Part shown: piece after piece, positions 26,080 through 34,689 of the stretch
Position numbering within the stretch: the stretch's first letter is position 1
Layout: every line of letters starts with the position of its first letter
Assembly: GCA_025869435.1 (NCBI GenBank)
Contig: JAOZVS010000135.1
Coordinates: 1 to 40,803, forward strand
DNA length: 40,803 nt
Source: Zavarzinia sp.
Lineage (GTDB): Bacteria; Pseudomonadota; Alphaproteobacteria; Zavarziniales; Zavarziniaceae
Direction of reading: 5' to 3'
Translations under genes and position numbers: made by a program
Notes under the pieces: generated by a model
Database searches by the model: none
What the model was told of the DNA's origin: nothing
The model's input: only the letters and a program-made list of their open reading frames with translations

Positions 26080-27367
26080 CCGCCCGCTCGCCGGCGACAT
26101 AGGTGGCGGCGACCGAGCGGTCGTCGCCCATGATCATCAGGACGAAGAGTTCCTGCTCGATATCATCCTCGATCGCGGTCATGCGGTGCGCCATGGCCGG
26201 GGTGGCCGCGGCGTCGAGGACGACGACATCGGCTTCCGTCCCGATGTCGAGGGTGCCGATCTCATGGCCGAGGCCCAGCACCTCGGCATTGCCGCGCGTC
26301 ATCATGTGGAAGGCGTCGAGCGGGCGCAGGGTCTGCCGGCGCAATTGCAGCACCTTATAGGCCTCGCCCGCGGTCGCCAGCATCGAATAGGAGGTGCCGC
26401 CGCCGACATCGGTGGCGAGGCCGATCCGCACGCCCCCCGCCGCCAGCCGGTCGCGGTCAAACAGGCCGGAGCCGAGGAACGTGTTCGAGGTCGGGCAGAA
26501 CACGGCGATCGAGCCGCTGTCGGCCAGCATGGCGACCTCGCTGTCGTCGAGATGGATGCTGTGTCCGAAGAGCGAGCGCGGCCCCATCACGCCGAAGTGG
26601 CGATAGACGTCGGCGTAATTCCTCGCCCAGGGGTAGATCTCGCGGACGAAGGCGATTTCCTTGTCGTTCTCCGACAGATGGGTCTGGAGATAGACGCCGT
26701 CGTGCTCGCGCATGAGGGCGGCGCAGGCCTCCATCTGTTCGTCGGTCGAGGTGATGGCGAAGCGCGGGGTGACGGCATAGAGCTGGCGGCCGGTGCCATG
26801 CCAGCGCGCGATCAGGTCCTTCACCGAGTCATAAGACCCCTGGGCCGTGTCCATCAGCCAGGGCGGGGCATTGCGGTCCATCATCGACTTGCCGGCGATC
26901 ATGCGGGTATGGGCGGCCGCGCTCGCCTCGAAGAAGGCATCGGCGGCGGCGGCATGGACGGTGCCATAGACGACGGCGGTGGTCGTGCCGTTGGCCAGCA
27001 GTTCATCGATGAAGAAACGCGCCATGGCCGAGGCGACGTCCGGATCGGCGAGGCGGGATTCCTCGGGGAAGGTATAGCGCTCGAGCCAGTCCATCAGCTG
27101 GGTGCCGAAGGCCGCGATGACCCGGCTTTGCGGGTAATGAATATGCAGGTCGATGAAGCCGGGCAGGATCAGCCTGCCCGAATGATCGTCGACGGGCATG
27201 TCGCCCAGGGTCGGCAGCAGCAGGCTGGCCGGGCCGCGCCGGGTGATGCGGCCGCCCTCCATCACCAGGATGCCGTCGTCGAGGTAGCGCAGGGCGCCCT
27301 TGCCGGCGCTGGCCGGATCGGCCGTGAAGTCGAGCAGGCGGCCGCGGAGGGCGCGGGGATGGGTCAT
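26066..27367 (-). CDS. guaD: Guanine deaminase
   Basis: A 433-residue amidohydrolase converting guanine to xanthine. The zinc-binding motif FIDLHIHYPQS (His75, His77) with its trailing PQ is typical of GuaD; further ligands are in LQTHLSEN, FGHSIHLDDSE and the Asp of ATDVGGGTSYSM. I place the start at ATG 27367 (MTHPRALRGR); upstream in-frame codons read into the family A repeat. It lies 123 nt downstream of the binding-protein gene of the nucleoside importer on the same strand, so it is probably the last gene of that operon, and it is convergent with ade. Confidence 0.94.
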   Translation of the reverse strand: MTHPRALRGRLLDFTADPASAGKGALRYLDDGILVMEGGRITRRGPASLLLPTLGDMPVDDHSGRLILPGFIDLHIHYPQSRVIAAFGTQLMDWLERYTFPEESRLADPDVASAMARFFIDELLANGTTTAVVYGTVHAAAADAFFEASAAAHTRMIAGKSMMDRNAPPWLMDTAQGSYDSVKDLIARWHGTGRQLYAVTPRFAITSTDEQMEACAALMREHDGVYLQTHLSENDKEIAFVREIYPWARNYADVYRHFGVMGPRSLFGHSIHLDDSEVAMLADSGSIAVFCPTSNTFLGSGLFDRDRLAAGGVRIGLATDVGGGTSYSMLATAGEAYKVLQLRRQTLRPLDAFHMMTRGNAEVLGLGHEIGTLDIGTEADVVVLDAAATPAMAHRMTAIEDDIEQELFVLMIMGDDRSVAATYVAGERAVRPR

Positions 27368-27397
27368 GGTTGCTTCTTCTGGAATGGGCTCGGAAAT

Positions 27398-27483
27398 CCC
27401 CCTCACCCCGGCCCTCTCCCCCAAGGGGGCGAGGGAGAACAGCCCTCTCCTCCCGGGAGGAGAGGGTGGGGTGAGGAGGGAAA
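27398..27483. repeat. Palindromic intergenic repeat, family A, copy 2
   Basis: Starts CCCCCTCACCCCGGCCCTC, has CCCCC/GGGGG pairing, then a 24-nt perfect palindrome at 27443-27466 (half-site CCCTCTCCTCCC), and closes with GGGGTGAGGAGGGAAAC. The terminal CCTCACCCC and GGGGTGAGG are also mutually complementary, so the whole element can fold on itself. It fills most of the gap between guaD and the binding-protein gene. Confidence 0.85.
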
Positions 27484-27490
27484 CGCCGTT

Positions 27491-28576
27491 TTACGCCGAA
27501 ACGCCTTCGACGTACCAGTTCATGCCGAGCAACTCGCCGTCCGCCAGCTTGGCGCCATCGGCGACTTTCACTTCACCCTTCTGATCCTTGATCGGGCCGG
27601 TGAAGGGATGGATCGAGCCGTCGATGATGCCGGCCTTGATCGCGTCGGCGGAAGCGCGCAGCTCGGCCGGAACCGCGTCGCCATAGGGGGCGAGGGACAG
27701 ATAGCCTTCCTTCAGGCCGTGCCAGGTGTCGGACGTCTTCCAGGTGCCGTCGAGCACGGCCTGGGCGCGCTCGATGTAATAGGGGCCCCATTCGTCGACG
27801 ATGGCGGTCAGCTGGGCCTTGGGCGCGAAGGACTTCATGTCCGAGGCCTGGCCGACGCCGAGCATGCCGCGCTGTTCGGCGATCTGCAGCGGCGCCGGGC
27901 TGTCGGTGTGCTGGGTGATGATGTCGACGCCCTGATCGATCAGCGCCTTGGCGGCGTCGCCTTCCTTGCCCGGGTCGTACCAGGAATTGATCCAGACCAC
28001 CTTCACCTCGGCATCCGGGCGGATCTTGCGGGCCCAGATCGCGGTGGCGTTGATGCCCATGACGACTTCGGGGATCGGCACCGAGGCGATATAGCCGATC
28101 TTGCCGGTCTTGGTCAGGCTGCCGGCGAGATGGCCGACGACGGCGCGGCCTTCGTAGAAGCGCGAGTTGTAGACCGAGAGATTGGGCGCGGTCTTGAAGC
28201 CGGTGGCATGTTCGAAGAAGACCTTGGGGAAGGCCTTGGCCACCTTCAGCGTCGGCTCCATGTAGCCGAAGGACGAGGTGAAGATCAGCTTGTTGCCGTC
28301 GACGGCGAGCTTGCGGATGACGCGCTCGGCGTCCGGGCCTTCGGCGACATTCTCGACATAGGTCGTCTTCACGAGATCGCCGAATTTGGCCTCGACCGCC
28401 TTGCGGCCGAGATCATGGCCATGGGTCCAGCCGAAATCGCCGACCGGGCCGACATAGATGAAGCCGATCTTCAGCGGGTCGGCCGCGCTCGCCCGTTGCA
28501 GGGGGCCGCTGGCCAGGGTCAGGCCGGCGGCGGCGCTGCCGACGATAAAGGTGCGGCGGTCGATAGGTCTGATCAT
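27491..28576 (-). CDS. BMP-family ABC transporter substrate-binding protein (purine nucleoside type)
   Basis: A 361-residue periplasmic binding protein of the basic membrane protein/PnrA family, whose known members bind purine nucleosides. The N-terminus RRTFIVGSAAAGLTLAS is a twin-arginine-like signal with probable cleavage after ASA (residues 29-31); there is no lipobox Cys, unlike many Gram-positive BMP lipoproteins. The mature start DPLKIGFIYVGPVGDFGWTHGHDLG is characteristic. It comes after ATPase and both permeases in the operon, 45 nt beyond the second permease, and is followed by guaD, which supports a purine ligand. Confidence 0.9.
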   Translation of the reverse strand: MIRPIDRRTFIVGSAAAGLTLASGPLQRASAADPLKIGFIYVGPVGDFGWTHGHDLGRKAVEAKFGDLVKTTYVENVAEGPDAERVIRKLAVDGNKLIFTSSFGYMEPTLKVAKAFPKVFFEHATGFKTAPNLSVYNSRFYEGRAVVGHLAGSLTKTGKIGYIASVPIPEVVMGINATAIWARKIRPDAEVKVVWINSWYDPGKEGDAAKALIDQGVDIITQHTDSPAPLQIAEQRGMLGVGQASDMKSFAPKAQLTAIVDEWGPYYIERAQAVLDGTWKTSDTWHGLKEGYLSLAPYGDAVPAELRASADAIKAGIIDGSIHPFTGPIKDQKGEVKVADGAKLADGELLGMNWYVEGVSA

Positions 28577-28621
28577 CTGGGGCTCCGGTAGAGGGATGCG
28601 GTTTGAGACGACGAGGGGTGA

Positions 28622-29551
28622 TCAGCTTGCCGGGCGGAAGGGTTTGCCGAGGCAGGCCGGTGCATCCAGCCTGCCCCGCCAGGGGCCGGCCGAAATCACG
28701 GTCAGGACGATGATGGTGGCGAGATAGGGCAGCATGTTCATGACCTGCGACGGGATGCCGATGCCGCCCGAACCCTGCAGGTAAAGCTGCAGGATGGTGA
28801 CGCCGCCGAAGATATAGGCGCCGCCCAGCACGCGCCACGGCCGCCACGAGGCGAAGGCGACCAGGGCGAGGGCGATCCAGCCGCGGCCCGCCGTCATCCC
28901 CTCCACCCACATGGGCGTGTAGGAGAGCGAGAGATAGGCCCCGGCGATGCCGCTGCACAATCCGCCGAACATGACGGCGAGATAGCGCACCTTGATCACG
29001 TCATAGCCGATCGAATGGGCCGAGAGATCGGATTCGCCGACCGCCCGCAGGATGAGGCCGGCCCGCGACGATTTCAGGAACCAGGCGACCAGCACGGTCA
29101 TGGCGACCGAGCCATAGACCAGGATGTCATGGCCGAAGAGCAGGGGGCCGATCACCGGCAGGTCGGAAATGCCGGGGATCGACAGCGCGCCCAGCTTCTC
29201 GACCGGGGTGCCGATGTAACTGCTGCCGATCAGCGACGAGACGCCGATGCCGAAGATGGTGAGGGCAAGGCCGGTCGCCACCTGGTTGGCCATCAGCGTC
29301 AAGGTCAGCAGGCCGAAGACGAGGGAGAGGGTGATACCGGCGAAAGCCGCCGCGATGATGCCGAGCAGGGCGCTGCCCGAGCCGACGGTGACCGCGAAGG
29401 CGATGACGGCGCCGACCAGCATCATGCCCTCGACCCCGAGGTTGAGGACGCCCGACTTTTCGGTGACCAGTTCGCCGATCGACGCCAGCAGCAGGGGGGT
29501 CGCCGCCGCGATGACGGTCAGCAGCATGGGCAGGATTGTGTCGATATTCAT
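28622..29551 (-). CDS. BMP-type ABC transporter permease 2 (YufQ/NupQ-like)
   Basis: A 309-residue inner-membrane permease with about eight to ten hydrophobic helices. TEKSGVLNLGVEGMMLVGAV near the N-terminus is the signature shared by this permease class, and RAVGESDLSAHSIGYDV is the cytoplasmic coupling loop that contacts the ATPase. It starts 3 nt after the stop of the first permease. It should pair with that permease as the transmembrane heterodimer of the importer. Confidence 0.9.
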   Translation of the reverse strand: MNIDTILPMLLTVIAAATPLLLASIGELVTEKSGVLNLGVEGMMLVGAVIAFAVTVGSGSALLGIIAAAFAGITLSLVFGLLTLTLMANQVATGLALTIFGIGVSSLIGSSYIGTPVEKLGALSIPGISDLPVIGPLLFGHDILVYGSVAMTVLVAWFLKSSRAGLILRAVGESDLSAHSIGYDVIKVRYLAVMFGGLCSGIAGAYLSLSYTPMWVEGMTAGRGWIALALVAFASWRPWRVLGGAYIFGGVTILQLYLQGSGGIGIPSQVMNMLPYLATIIVLTVISAGPWRGRLDAPACLGKPFRPAS

Positions 29552-29554
29552 GGC

Positions 29555-30631
29555 TCAGGCCCCCTCGACCAGCGGTTTCAGGCGACGTACCCGGTAACGC
29601 ACCAGGAAGTCGGACGCGAGCAGGAAGAACAGCAACATGCCCTGGAACACGCCGGTCACCGCCTGGGGCAGGTTCAGGTTGATCTGGGCATTCTCGCCGC
29701 CCATGTAGGACAGCGCCATCAAAAGCCCCGAGGCGATGATGCCAAGGGGGTGCAGCCGGCCGAGGAAGGCGACGATGATCGCCGTGAAGCCGTAACCGGG
29801 CGAGATATTGGGCACGAGCTGGCCGATCGGCCCCGCGACCTCGAAGGTGCCGGCGAGGCCGGCCAGCGCGCCTGTCAGCATCAGGCAGAACCAGGTGAGC
29901 TTCGTGCGGTCGAAACCGGCATAGCGGGCGGCGGCGGGGGCGGAGCCGAGGGTCCTGATCTGGAAACCGATGATGGTCCTGGTCAGCAGCACCCAGACGG
30001 CGACGGCGGCCAGCAGGGCGACGATGAAGCCGGCATGGAGACGTGTCTCTTCCCAGATGATCGGCAGGATCGCGCTGTCGCTGAACATGCGCGACTGCGG
30101 GAAGTTGAAGCCCATCGGGTCCTTCAGCGGGCCGAAGACGAGAACGGCGAGAAACAGCGTGGCGACATAGGTCAGCATCAGGCTGGTCAGGATTTCGTTC
30201 ACGTTGAATTTCGTCTTCAGGAAGGCGGGAATGGCGGCATAGGCCGCCCCGCCCGCCATGCCGGCGATGGCCATCAGGGGCAGGATGTAGAAACCCGTCT
30301 CCTCCCAGAAGGCGAGGGCGACGGCGCCGCCGCAGACCGCGCCGAGGGTCAGTTGCCCTTCGGCGCCGATGTTCCATATATTGGCGCGGTAACCAAGGGC
30401 AAGGCCGATCGCGATCATGATCAGCGGCGCCGCCTTCACCCCGAGTTCAGAGAGGCCGTATTTGGTCTCGAGCGGCGAGATGAAGAATTCATAGAGCGCC
30501 TCGAAGGGATCGGCCCCGAGCAGCATGAACAGGAAGAAACCGGCGACCACCGTGGCGAAGACGGCGATGAAGGGCGTCATATAGAGCATTCGCGTCGAGA
30601 TCTGTCGGCGCGCTTCGATCTTCAGGGCCAT
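29555..30631 (-). CDS. BMP-type ABC transporter permease 1 (YufP/NupP-like)
   Basis: A 358-residue inner-membrane permease. After an amphipathic N-terminus come about ten hydrophobic helices; YRANIWNIGAEGQLTLGAV is the permease-class signature and RTLGSAPAAARYAGFDRTK the ATPase-contact loop. Longer than its partner, as usual for this pair. Its start lies 1 nt after the ATPase stop, indicating translational coupling. Confidence 0.9.
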   Translation of the reverse strand: MALKIEARRQISTRMLYMTPFIAVFATVVAGFFLFMLLGADPFEALYEFFISPLETKYGLSELGVKAAPLIMIAIGLALGYRANIWNIGAEGQLTLGAVCGGAVALAFWEETGFYILPLMAIAGMAGGAAYAAIPAFLKTKFNVNEILTSLMLTYVATLFLAVLVFGPLKDPMGFNFPQSRMFSDSAILPIIWEETRLHAGFIVALLAAVAVWVLLTRTIIGFQIRTLGSAPAAARYAGFDRTKLTWFCLMLTGALAGLAGTFEVAGPIGQLVPNISPGYGFTAIIVAFLGRLHPLGIIASGLLMALSYMGGENAQINLNLPQAVTGVFQGMLLFFLLASDFLVRYRVRRLKPLVEGA

Positions 30632-30632
30632 G

Positions 30633-32189
30633 TCAGGCGGCTCCCTTTTCCGGCGTGCCGTGAATGCCGCCCATCAGAAGGCCGATCTCCTCGACCGAGA
30701 CGGTCGAGGCCGGCATGGCTTCGGAGACTTGCCCCGCGTTAATGACCGCGATCCGGTCCGACAGGGTCAGCAATTCGTCGAGATCCTGCGAGATGACGAG
30801 GATGGCGCTGCCGGTGCCGGCGAGGTCGACCAGCGCCTGCTGGATCGTGGCGGCGGCGGCGGCGTCGACGCCCCAGGTCGGCTGGGCGACGACGAGGATT
30901 TCCGGCTTCTGCAGGATTTCCCGGCCGACGATGAATTTCTGCAGGTTGCCGCCCGACAGGCTGCCGGCGGCTGTTTCGGTGCCTGGTGTTCGCACGTCGA
31001 AACGCTTGATCACCTCGGCGGCGAAGCCGCGCGCTTTCGCGGTGTCGAGGAAACCGCCCTTCATGAAGCCCATGCGCTTGTGGGCGGACAGCATGGCATT
31101 GTCGGTCAGCGACATGTCGGGCACGGCGCCGTGGCCGTTCCGCTCCTCGGGCACGGTACAAAGGCCGAGCTTGCGCCTCGCGGCGGGGCCGAGGCGACCG
31201 ACGGGCTTGCCGTCGACGATCACGGCGCCCGGCGTCGCCGCCTTGCGCTCCCCGGCGATGGCGGCGAGGAGGTCGCCCTGGCCATTGCCGGCGACCCCGG
31301 CGATGCCCAGGATCTCGCCGCCGCGAAGCGACAGGTTGATGCTTTTCAGCGGCACGCCATGGGCCATTTCCGGCGCCATGGACAGAGCCTTCAACTCCAT
31401 GCGGATGGGGCCGGTGCCCTTGCCCGCCTCGCGTCGCGCGACGCTGCGGAATTCGGCGCCGATCATCAGCTGCGCCATGCTGCGCGCTGTCTCTTCCCGC
31501 GGGTCGCAGGCGGCGACCACCTTGCCGCCGCGCAGGATGGTGGCCTGGTCGCAGAGTTCCTTGATCTCGTTCAGCTTGTGGCTGATGTAGAGGATCGAGC
31601 AGCCCTCGGCCTTCAGCTTGCGCAGGGTCTCGAACAGCTTGCCCACTTCCTGGGGGGTGAGCACCGAGGTCGGCTCGTCCATGACGAGGAGGCGGGGCGA
31701 CTGCAGCAGGCAGCGCACGACCTCGATCCGCTGACGCTCGCCGACCGACAGGGTGTGAACCTCGCGGGCGGGATCGAGCGGCAGGCCATAGGATTCCGAG
31801 ACCTCGCGGATGCGTTTCGCCAGGGCCGCCCGGTCCTTGCCCGGGTCGTCCATGCCGAGGGCGACATTGTCGAGCACGGTCATCGCCTCGAACAGCGAGA
31901 AATGCTGAAACACCATGCCGATGCCGAGGGTCCGCGCCGCATGGGGGCTGGGGACGTCGACTTCCCGCCCGTCCCACACGATCGCGCCGGAATCCGGTTT
32001 CAGGATGCCGTAGATCTGCTTCACCAGCGTGCTTTTGCCCGCGCCATTCTCGCCGAGAAGGGCGTGGATTTCGCCGGGCGCGACCTTGAAGCTGACGTCG
32101 CTATTGGCGATGACGCCTGGAAACGCCTTGGTGATGCCGCTCAATTCCAGGCGCGGATGTTCCTTCACGGCCTTGTCCGATGGCTCCAT
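30633..32189 (-). CDS. BMP-type ABC transporter ATP-binding protein (tandem ABC domains)
   Basis: A 518-residue ATPase with two ABC domains, like ribose and nucleoside importers. Domain one has Walker A GENGAGKST (46-54), signature LSVGERQRIE and Walker B LLVMDEPTS. Domain two is degenerate at its P-loop (GVAGNGQGDLLAAIAGE) but keeps the signature LSGGNLQKFIVGRE, which is normal for the family. I start at Met 32189 (MEPSDKAVKE); the frame extends to 32258 but adds non-conserved residues. First gene of the importer operon; the gap upstream (32190-32392) holds its promoter, back-to-back with that of the aminotransferase operon. Confidence 0.92.
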   Translation of the reverse strand: MEPSDKAVKEHPRLELSGITKAFPGVIANSDVSFKVAPGEIHALLGENGAGKSTLVKQIYGILKPDSGAIVWDGREVDVPSPHAARTLGIGMVFQHFSLFEAMTVLDNVALGMDDPGKDRAALAKRIREVSESYGLPLDPAREVHTLSVGERQRIEVVRCLLQSPRLLVMDEPTSVLTPQEVGKLFETLRKLKAEGCSILYISHKLNEIKELCDQATILRGGKVVAACDPREETARSMAQLMIGAEFRSVARREAGKGTGPIRMELKALSMAPEMAHGVPLKSINLSLRGGEILGIAGVAGNGQGDLLAAIAGERKAATPGAVIVDGKPVGRLGPAARRKLGLCTVPEERNGHGAVPDMSLTDNAMLSAHKRMGFMKGGFLDTAKARGFAAEVIKRFDVRTPGTETAAGSLSGGNLQKFIVGREILQKPEILVVAQPTWGVDAAAAATIQQALVDLAGTGSAILVISQDLDELLTLSDRIAVINAGQVSEAMPASTVSVEEIGLLMGGIHGTPEKGAA

Positions 32190-32226
32190 GCCCAACCCCG
32201 ATCCCCGCCAAACCCTGTAACGCCAG

Positions 32227-32245
32227 TGCAGCATATGGCGCTGCA
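32227..32245. promoter_or_regulatory. Inverted repeat TGCAGC-N7-GCTGCA, candidate operator
   Basis: Six-base arms (32227-32232 and 32240-32245) around ATATGGC lie in the divergent gap between the nucleoside importer (start 32189) and the aminotransferase operon (start 32393). Position and size fit an operator for a dimeric regulator; no regulator gene is adjacent, so the protein is unknown. Confidence 0.35.
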
Positions 32246-32268
32246 TCATGACAACCATTGCCCACGGC

Positions 32269-32274
32269 TATAAT
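32269..32274 (+). promoter_or_regulatory. Candidate -10 box TATAAT for the aminotransferase operon
   Basis: A perfect sigma-70 -10 hexamer in a locally AT-rich stretch (GGCTATAATGTTTTTC), 118 nt before the aminotransferase start. The only -35-like hexamer nearby is ATGACA at 32248-32253, with a short 15-nt spacer, so support is partial. Confidence 0.35.
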
Positions 32275-32392
32275 GTTTTTCGGGTTTTCGAGACAATCAA
32301 CGAAGTTGCCCGGCGAGGGGCGTTTCCCTCCCCTTGAAAGCGGCACTTCGGGCGCGCACTCTGGCGGCCCTACCTGAGGTGCGCTTTCGAAA

Positions 32393-33754
32393 ATGACTCA
32401 AGCCGGCAGCAACCGTCGCCCGTCCAATCTCTTCTACCAGAGCGGCACGCGCCGTCCGCCCGTCGACCGGGCCGAGGGCATCTATATCTGGGATCAATAT
32501 GGCGGGCGCCGGATCGACGGCTCTTCGGGCGCCATGGTGGTCAATATCGGCCATTCCAACCCCTACGTCCTCGACGCCATGAAGCGCCAGATGGACAAAT
32601 GCACCTTCGCCTATCGTCTGCATTACGAGAATGACGCGGCGGAAGACCTGGCGACCAGGCTGTGCGACTTGGCGCCGGCCGAATTCAACCGGGTGTTCTT
32701 CGTCTCCGGCGGCTCGGAAGCCGTGGAATCCTGCCTGAAGCTGGCTCGGCAATATGCCGTCGCGACCGGCCAAGCCTCGCGCTTCAAGGTGATCTCGCGC
32801 TTTCCGTCGTATCACGGCTGTACCCTGGGCGCGCTCGCCATCACCGGCTATGCCGCGCTGGCCGCGCCCTTCGCGCCGATGATGCACGAGATGCCGAAGA
32901 TCCCGGCGCCCACCGCCTATCTCGACCGCGATCAGCTTACGATGGAAGAGCGCGGCATCCGCTACGCCGACTTGCTGGAGGCGGAAATCCGGGCGCAGGG
33001 GCCGGACACCGTGCTCGCCTTCATCATGGAGCCGGTGGGCGGGGCCTCCACGGGTGCCCTGGTCGCGCCCGACAGCTATTACCCGCGGGTGCGCGAGATC
33101 TGCAGCAAATACGGCGTCATCCTGATCCACGACGAGGTGATGAGCGGGGCGGGGCGCACCGGCAAATTCCTCGGCGGCGATCATTGGCCCGGCCGGCCCG
33201 ACCTGATCGCCCTCTCGAAGGGCATCGGCTCCGGCTATTGCCCGCTGGGCGCCATGCTCGCGCCCGACTGGATGGTGCAGCCCGTGCTCGAGAAGGGCGG
33301 CTTCCTGCACGGCTTTACCTATGCCGGCAATCCGCTCGCCTCGGCCGCCGGTCTCGCCGTGCTCGAGGTGATGGAGAAGGAAGACCTGATCGGCAACGCC
33401 GCCCGCATGGGCGAGGTGATCCGCGATAGGCTTGAAGGGCTGAAGCCGCGCTTTCCCTTCATCGGCGATGTGCGCGGCAAGGGCCTCTTGCTGGCGGCCG
33501 AGATGGTCGCCGACCCGGAGACGATGCTACCCCTGCCGGCCCATCTGAACGCCTATCAGCGGATCATCGATATCGCCTATGACAAGGGCCTGATCATCTA
33601 TTCGCGGCGGACCCGCGGCGGCAACGAGGGCGACCATTTCCTGGTCTGCCCGCCGATGATCATCACGCCGGCGCAGGTCGACGAGATGATGGCGATCATC
33701 GAGGACAGCCTCGACACCCTCGCCCGCGAACTCGACCTGCCCAGAGGACTATGA
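32393..33754 (+). CDS. Class III PLP-dependent aminotransferase
   Basis: A 453-residue omega-aminotransferase-type enzyme. SGGSEAVESCLKLARQY (105-121) binds the cofactor phosphate, IHDEVMSG holds the PLP-ring Asp247, and the Schiff-base Lys276 is in LIALSKGIGSGYCPLGAM. Such enzymes move the amino group of omega-amino acids, diamines or beta-amino acids to pyruvate or 2-oxoglutarate; the substrate here is not readable from sequence. GAGGTG lies 11 nt before ATG 32393. It is first in an operon with BKACE, a GNAT acetyltransferase and an M20 hydrolase, suggesting catabolism of an amino-containing keto acid. Confidence 0.9.
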   Translation: MTQAGSNRRPSNLFYQSGTRRPPVDRAEGIYIWDQYGGRRIDGSSGAMVVNIGHSNPYVLDAMKRQMDKCTFAYRLHYENDAAEDLATRLCDLAPAEFNRVFFVSGGSEAVESCLKLARQYAVATGQASRFKVISRFPSYHGCTLGALAITGYAALAAPFAPMMHEMPKIPAPTAYLDRDQLTMEERGIRYADLLEAEIRAQGPDTVLAFIMEPVGGASTGALVAPDSYYPRVREICSKYGVILIHDEVMSGAGRTGKFLGGDHWPGRPDLIALSKGIGSGYCPLGAMLAPDWMVQPVLEKGGFLHGFTYAGNPLASAAGLAVLEVMEKEDLIGNAARMGEVIRDRLEGLKPRFPFIGDVRGKGLLLAAEMVADPETMLPLPAHLNAYQRIIDIAYDKGLIIYSRRTRGGNEGDHFLVCPPMIITPAQVDEMMAIIEDSLDTLARELDLPRGL

Positions 33755-33756
33755 TC

Positions 33757-34689
33757 ATGGCTGCCCGCAAGGTCGTCATTTCCTGCGCCGTCACCGGCTC
33801 GATCCACACCCCGACCATGAGCGACTATCTGCCCTATACGCCGGACGATATCGCGGCGCAGGCGATCGAGGCGGCGGAGGCCGGGGCCGCCATCCTGCAT
33901 CTTCACGCCCGCGACCCCAAGGATGGACGGCCGAGCCCGGATCCGGACGTTTTCATGCAGTTCCTGCCGCGCATCCGCCAGGCCTGCGATGCGGTCGTCA
34001 ACATAACGACCGGCGGATCGTCTGCGATGACCCTGGACGAGCGGCTGGCGGCACCCCTCCGCGCCAGCCCCGAGATGTGCTCCCTCAACATGGGCTCGAT
34101 GAATTTCGGCCTGTTCCCGGCGGTCGAGCGTTACACCGAGTGGAAGTTCGACTGGGAGCCGAAGCTGCTGGAGAACACCCGCGACACGATCTTCAAGAAT
34201 ACCTTCAAGGATATCGAAGGCATTCTCGACAGGCTGGGCAAGGGCTGCGGCGCCAAGTTCGAGTTCGAGTGTTACGACGTCGGCCATCTCTACACCCTCG
34301 CCCATTTCCGCGACCGGGGGCTCGTCAAGGCGCCGCTGTTCATCCAGTTCGTGCTCGGCGTCCTCGGCGGCATCGGGCCGGACCCGGAAAACCTCATCCA
34401 CATGAAGCGGATCGCCGACAAGCTGTTCGGCGACGATTACCAGTTCTCGGTCCTCGGCGCAGGCCGGCACCAGATGCCGCTGGTCACCATGAGCGCGATC
34501 ATGGGCGGCCATGTCCGCGTCGGCCTCGAGGACAGCATCACGCTGGGCCGCGGCCGGCTGGCGAAATCGAACGCGGAACAGGTCGCGCGCATCCGCGACA
34601 TCCTGGAAAGCCTGTCGCTGGAAATCGCGACCCCGGACGACGCCCGCGCCATCCTCGGCCTCAAGGGCGGGGATCGGGTGGCGTTTTGA
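33757..34689 (+). CDS. Beta-keto acid cleavage enzyme (BKACE, DUF849 family)
   Basis: A 310-residue TIM-barrel zinc enzyme. Family members, first known as 3-keto-5-aminohexanoate cleavage enzyme, condense a beta-keto acid with acetyl-CoA and split it to acetoacetate plus a new CoA ester. Zinc ligands His48 and His50 (LHLHARD) and the catalytic-site Glu258 of RVGLEDS are present; TTGGSS, SLNMGSMNFG and FECYDVGHL line the pocket. I choose ATG 33757 since AGAGGA lies 8 nt upstream; ATG 33751, which overlaps the previous stop, has only 2 nt spacing. Different BKACEs use different substrates, so no specific acid is assigned. Confidence 0.9.
   Translation: MAARKVVISCAVTGSIHTPTMSDYLPYTPDDIAAQAIEAAEAGAAILHLHARDPKDGRPSPDPDVFMQFLPRIRQACDAVVNITTGGSSAMTLDERLAAPLRASPEMCSLNMGSMNFGLFPAVERYTEWKFDWEPKLLENTRDTIFKNTFKDIEGILDRLGKGCGAKFEFECYDVGHLYTLAHFRDRGLVKAPLFIQFVLGVLGGIGPDPENLIHMKRIADKLFGDDYQFSVLGAGRHQMPLVTMSAIMGGHVRVGLEDSITLGRGRLAKSNAEQVARIRDILESLSLEIATPDDARAILGLKGGDRVAF

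Noticed and set aside
24274-26100. 608-codon open frame antisense to adenine deaminase
   Set aside because: It mirrors third-position GC bias of the real gene and has no domain motif; the plus-strand frame is a complete Ade.
26186-28591. 801-codon open frame on the plus strand across guaD and the BMP protein gene
   Set aside because: Runs antisense through two well-recognised genes and the repeat between them; low-complexity, no family resemblance.
32190-32392. Possible purine riboswitch ahead of the nucleoside importer (also looked at 24268-24366 before ade)
   Set aside because: No three-way-junction pattern with the conserved loop sequences could be found in either gap.
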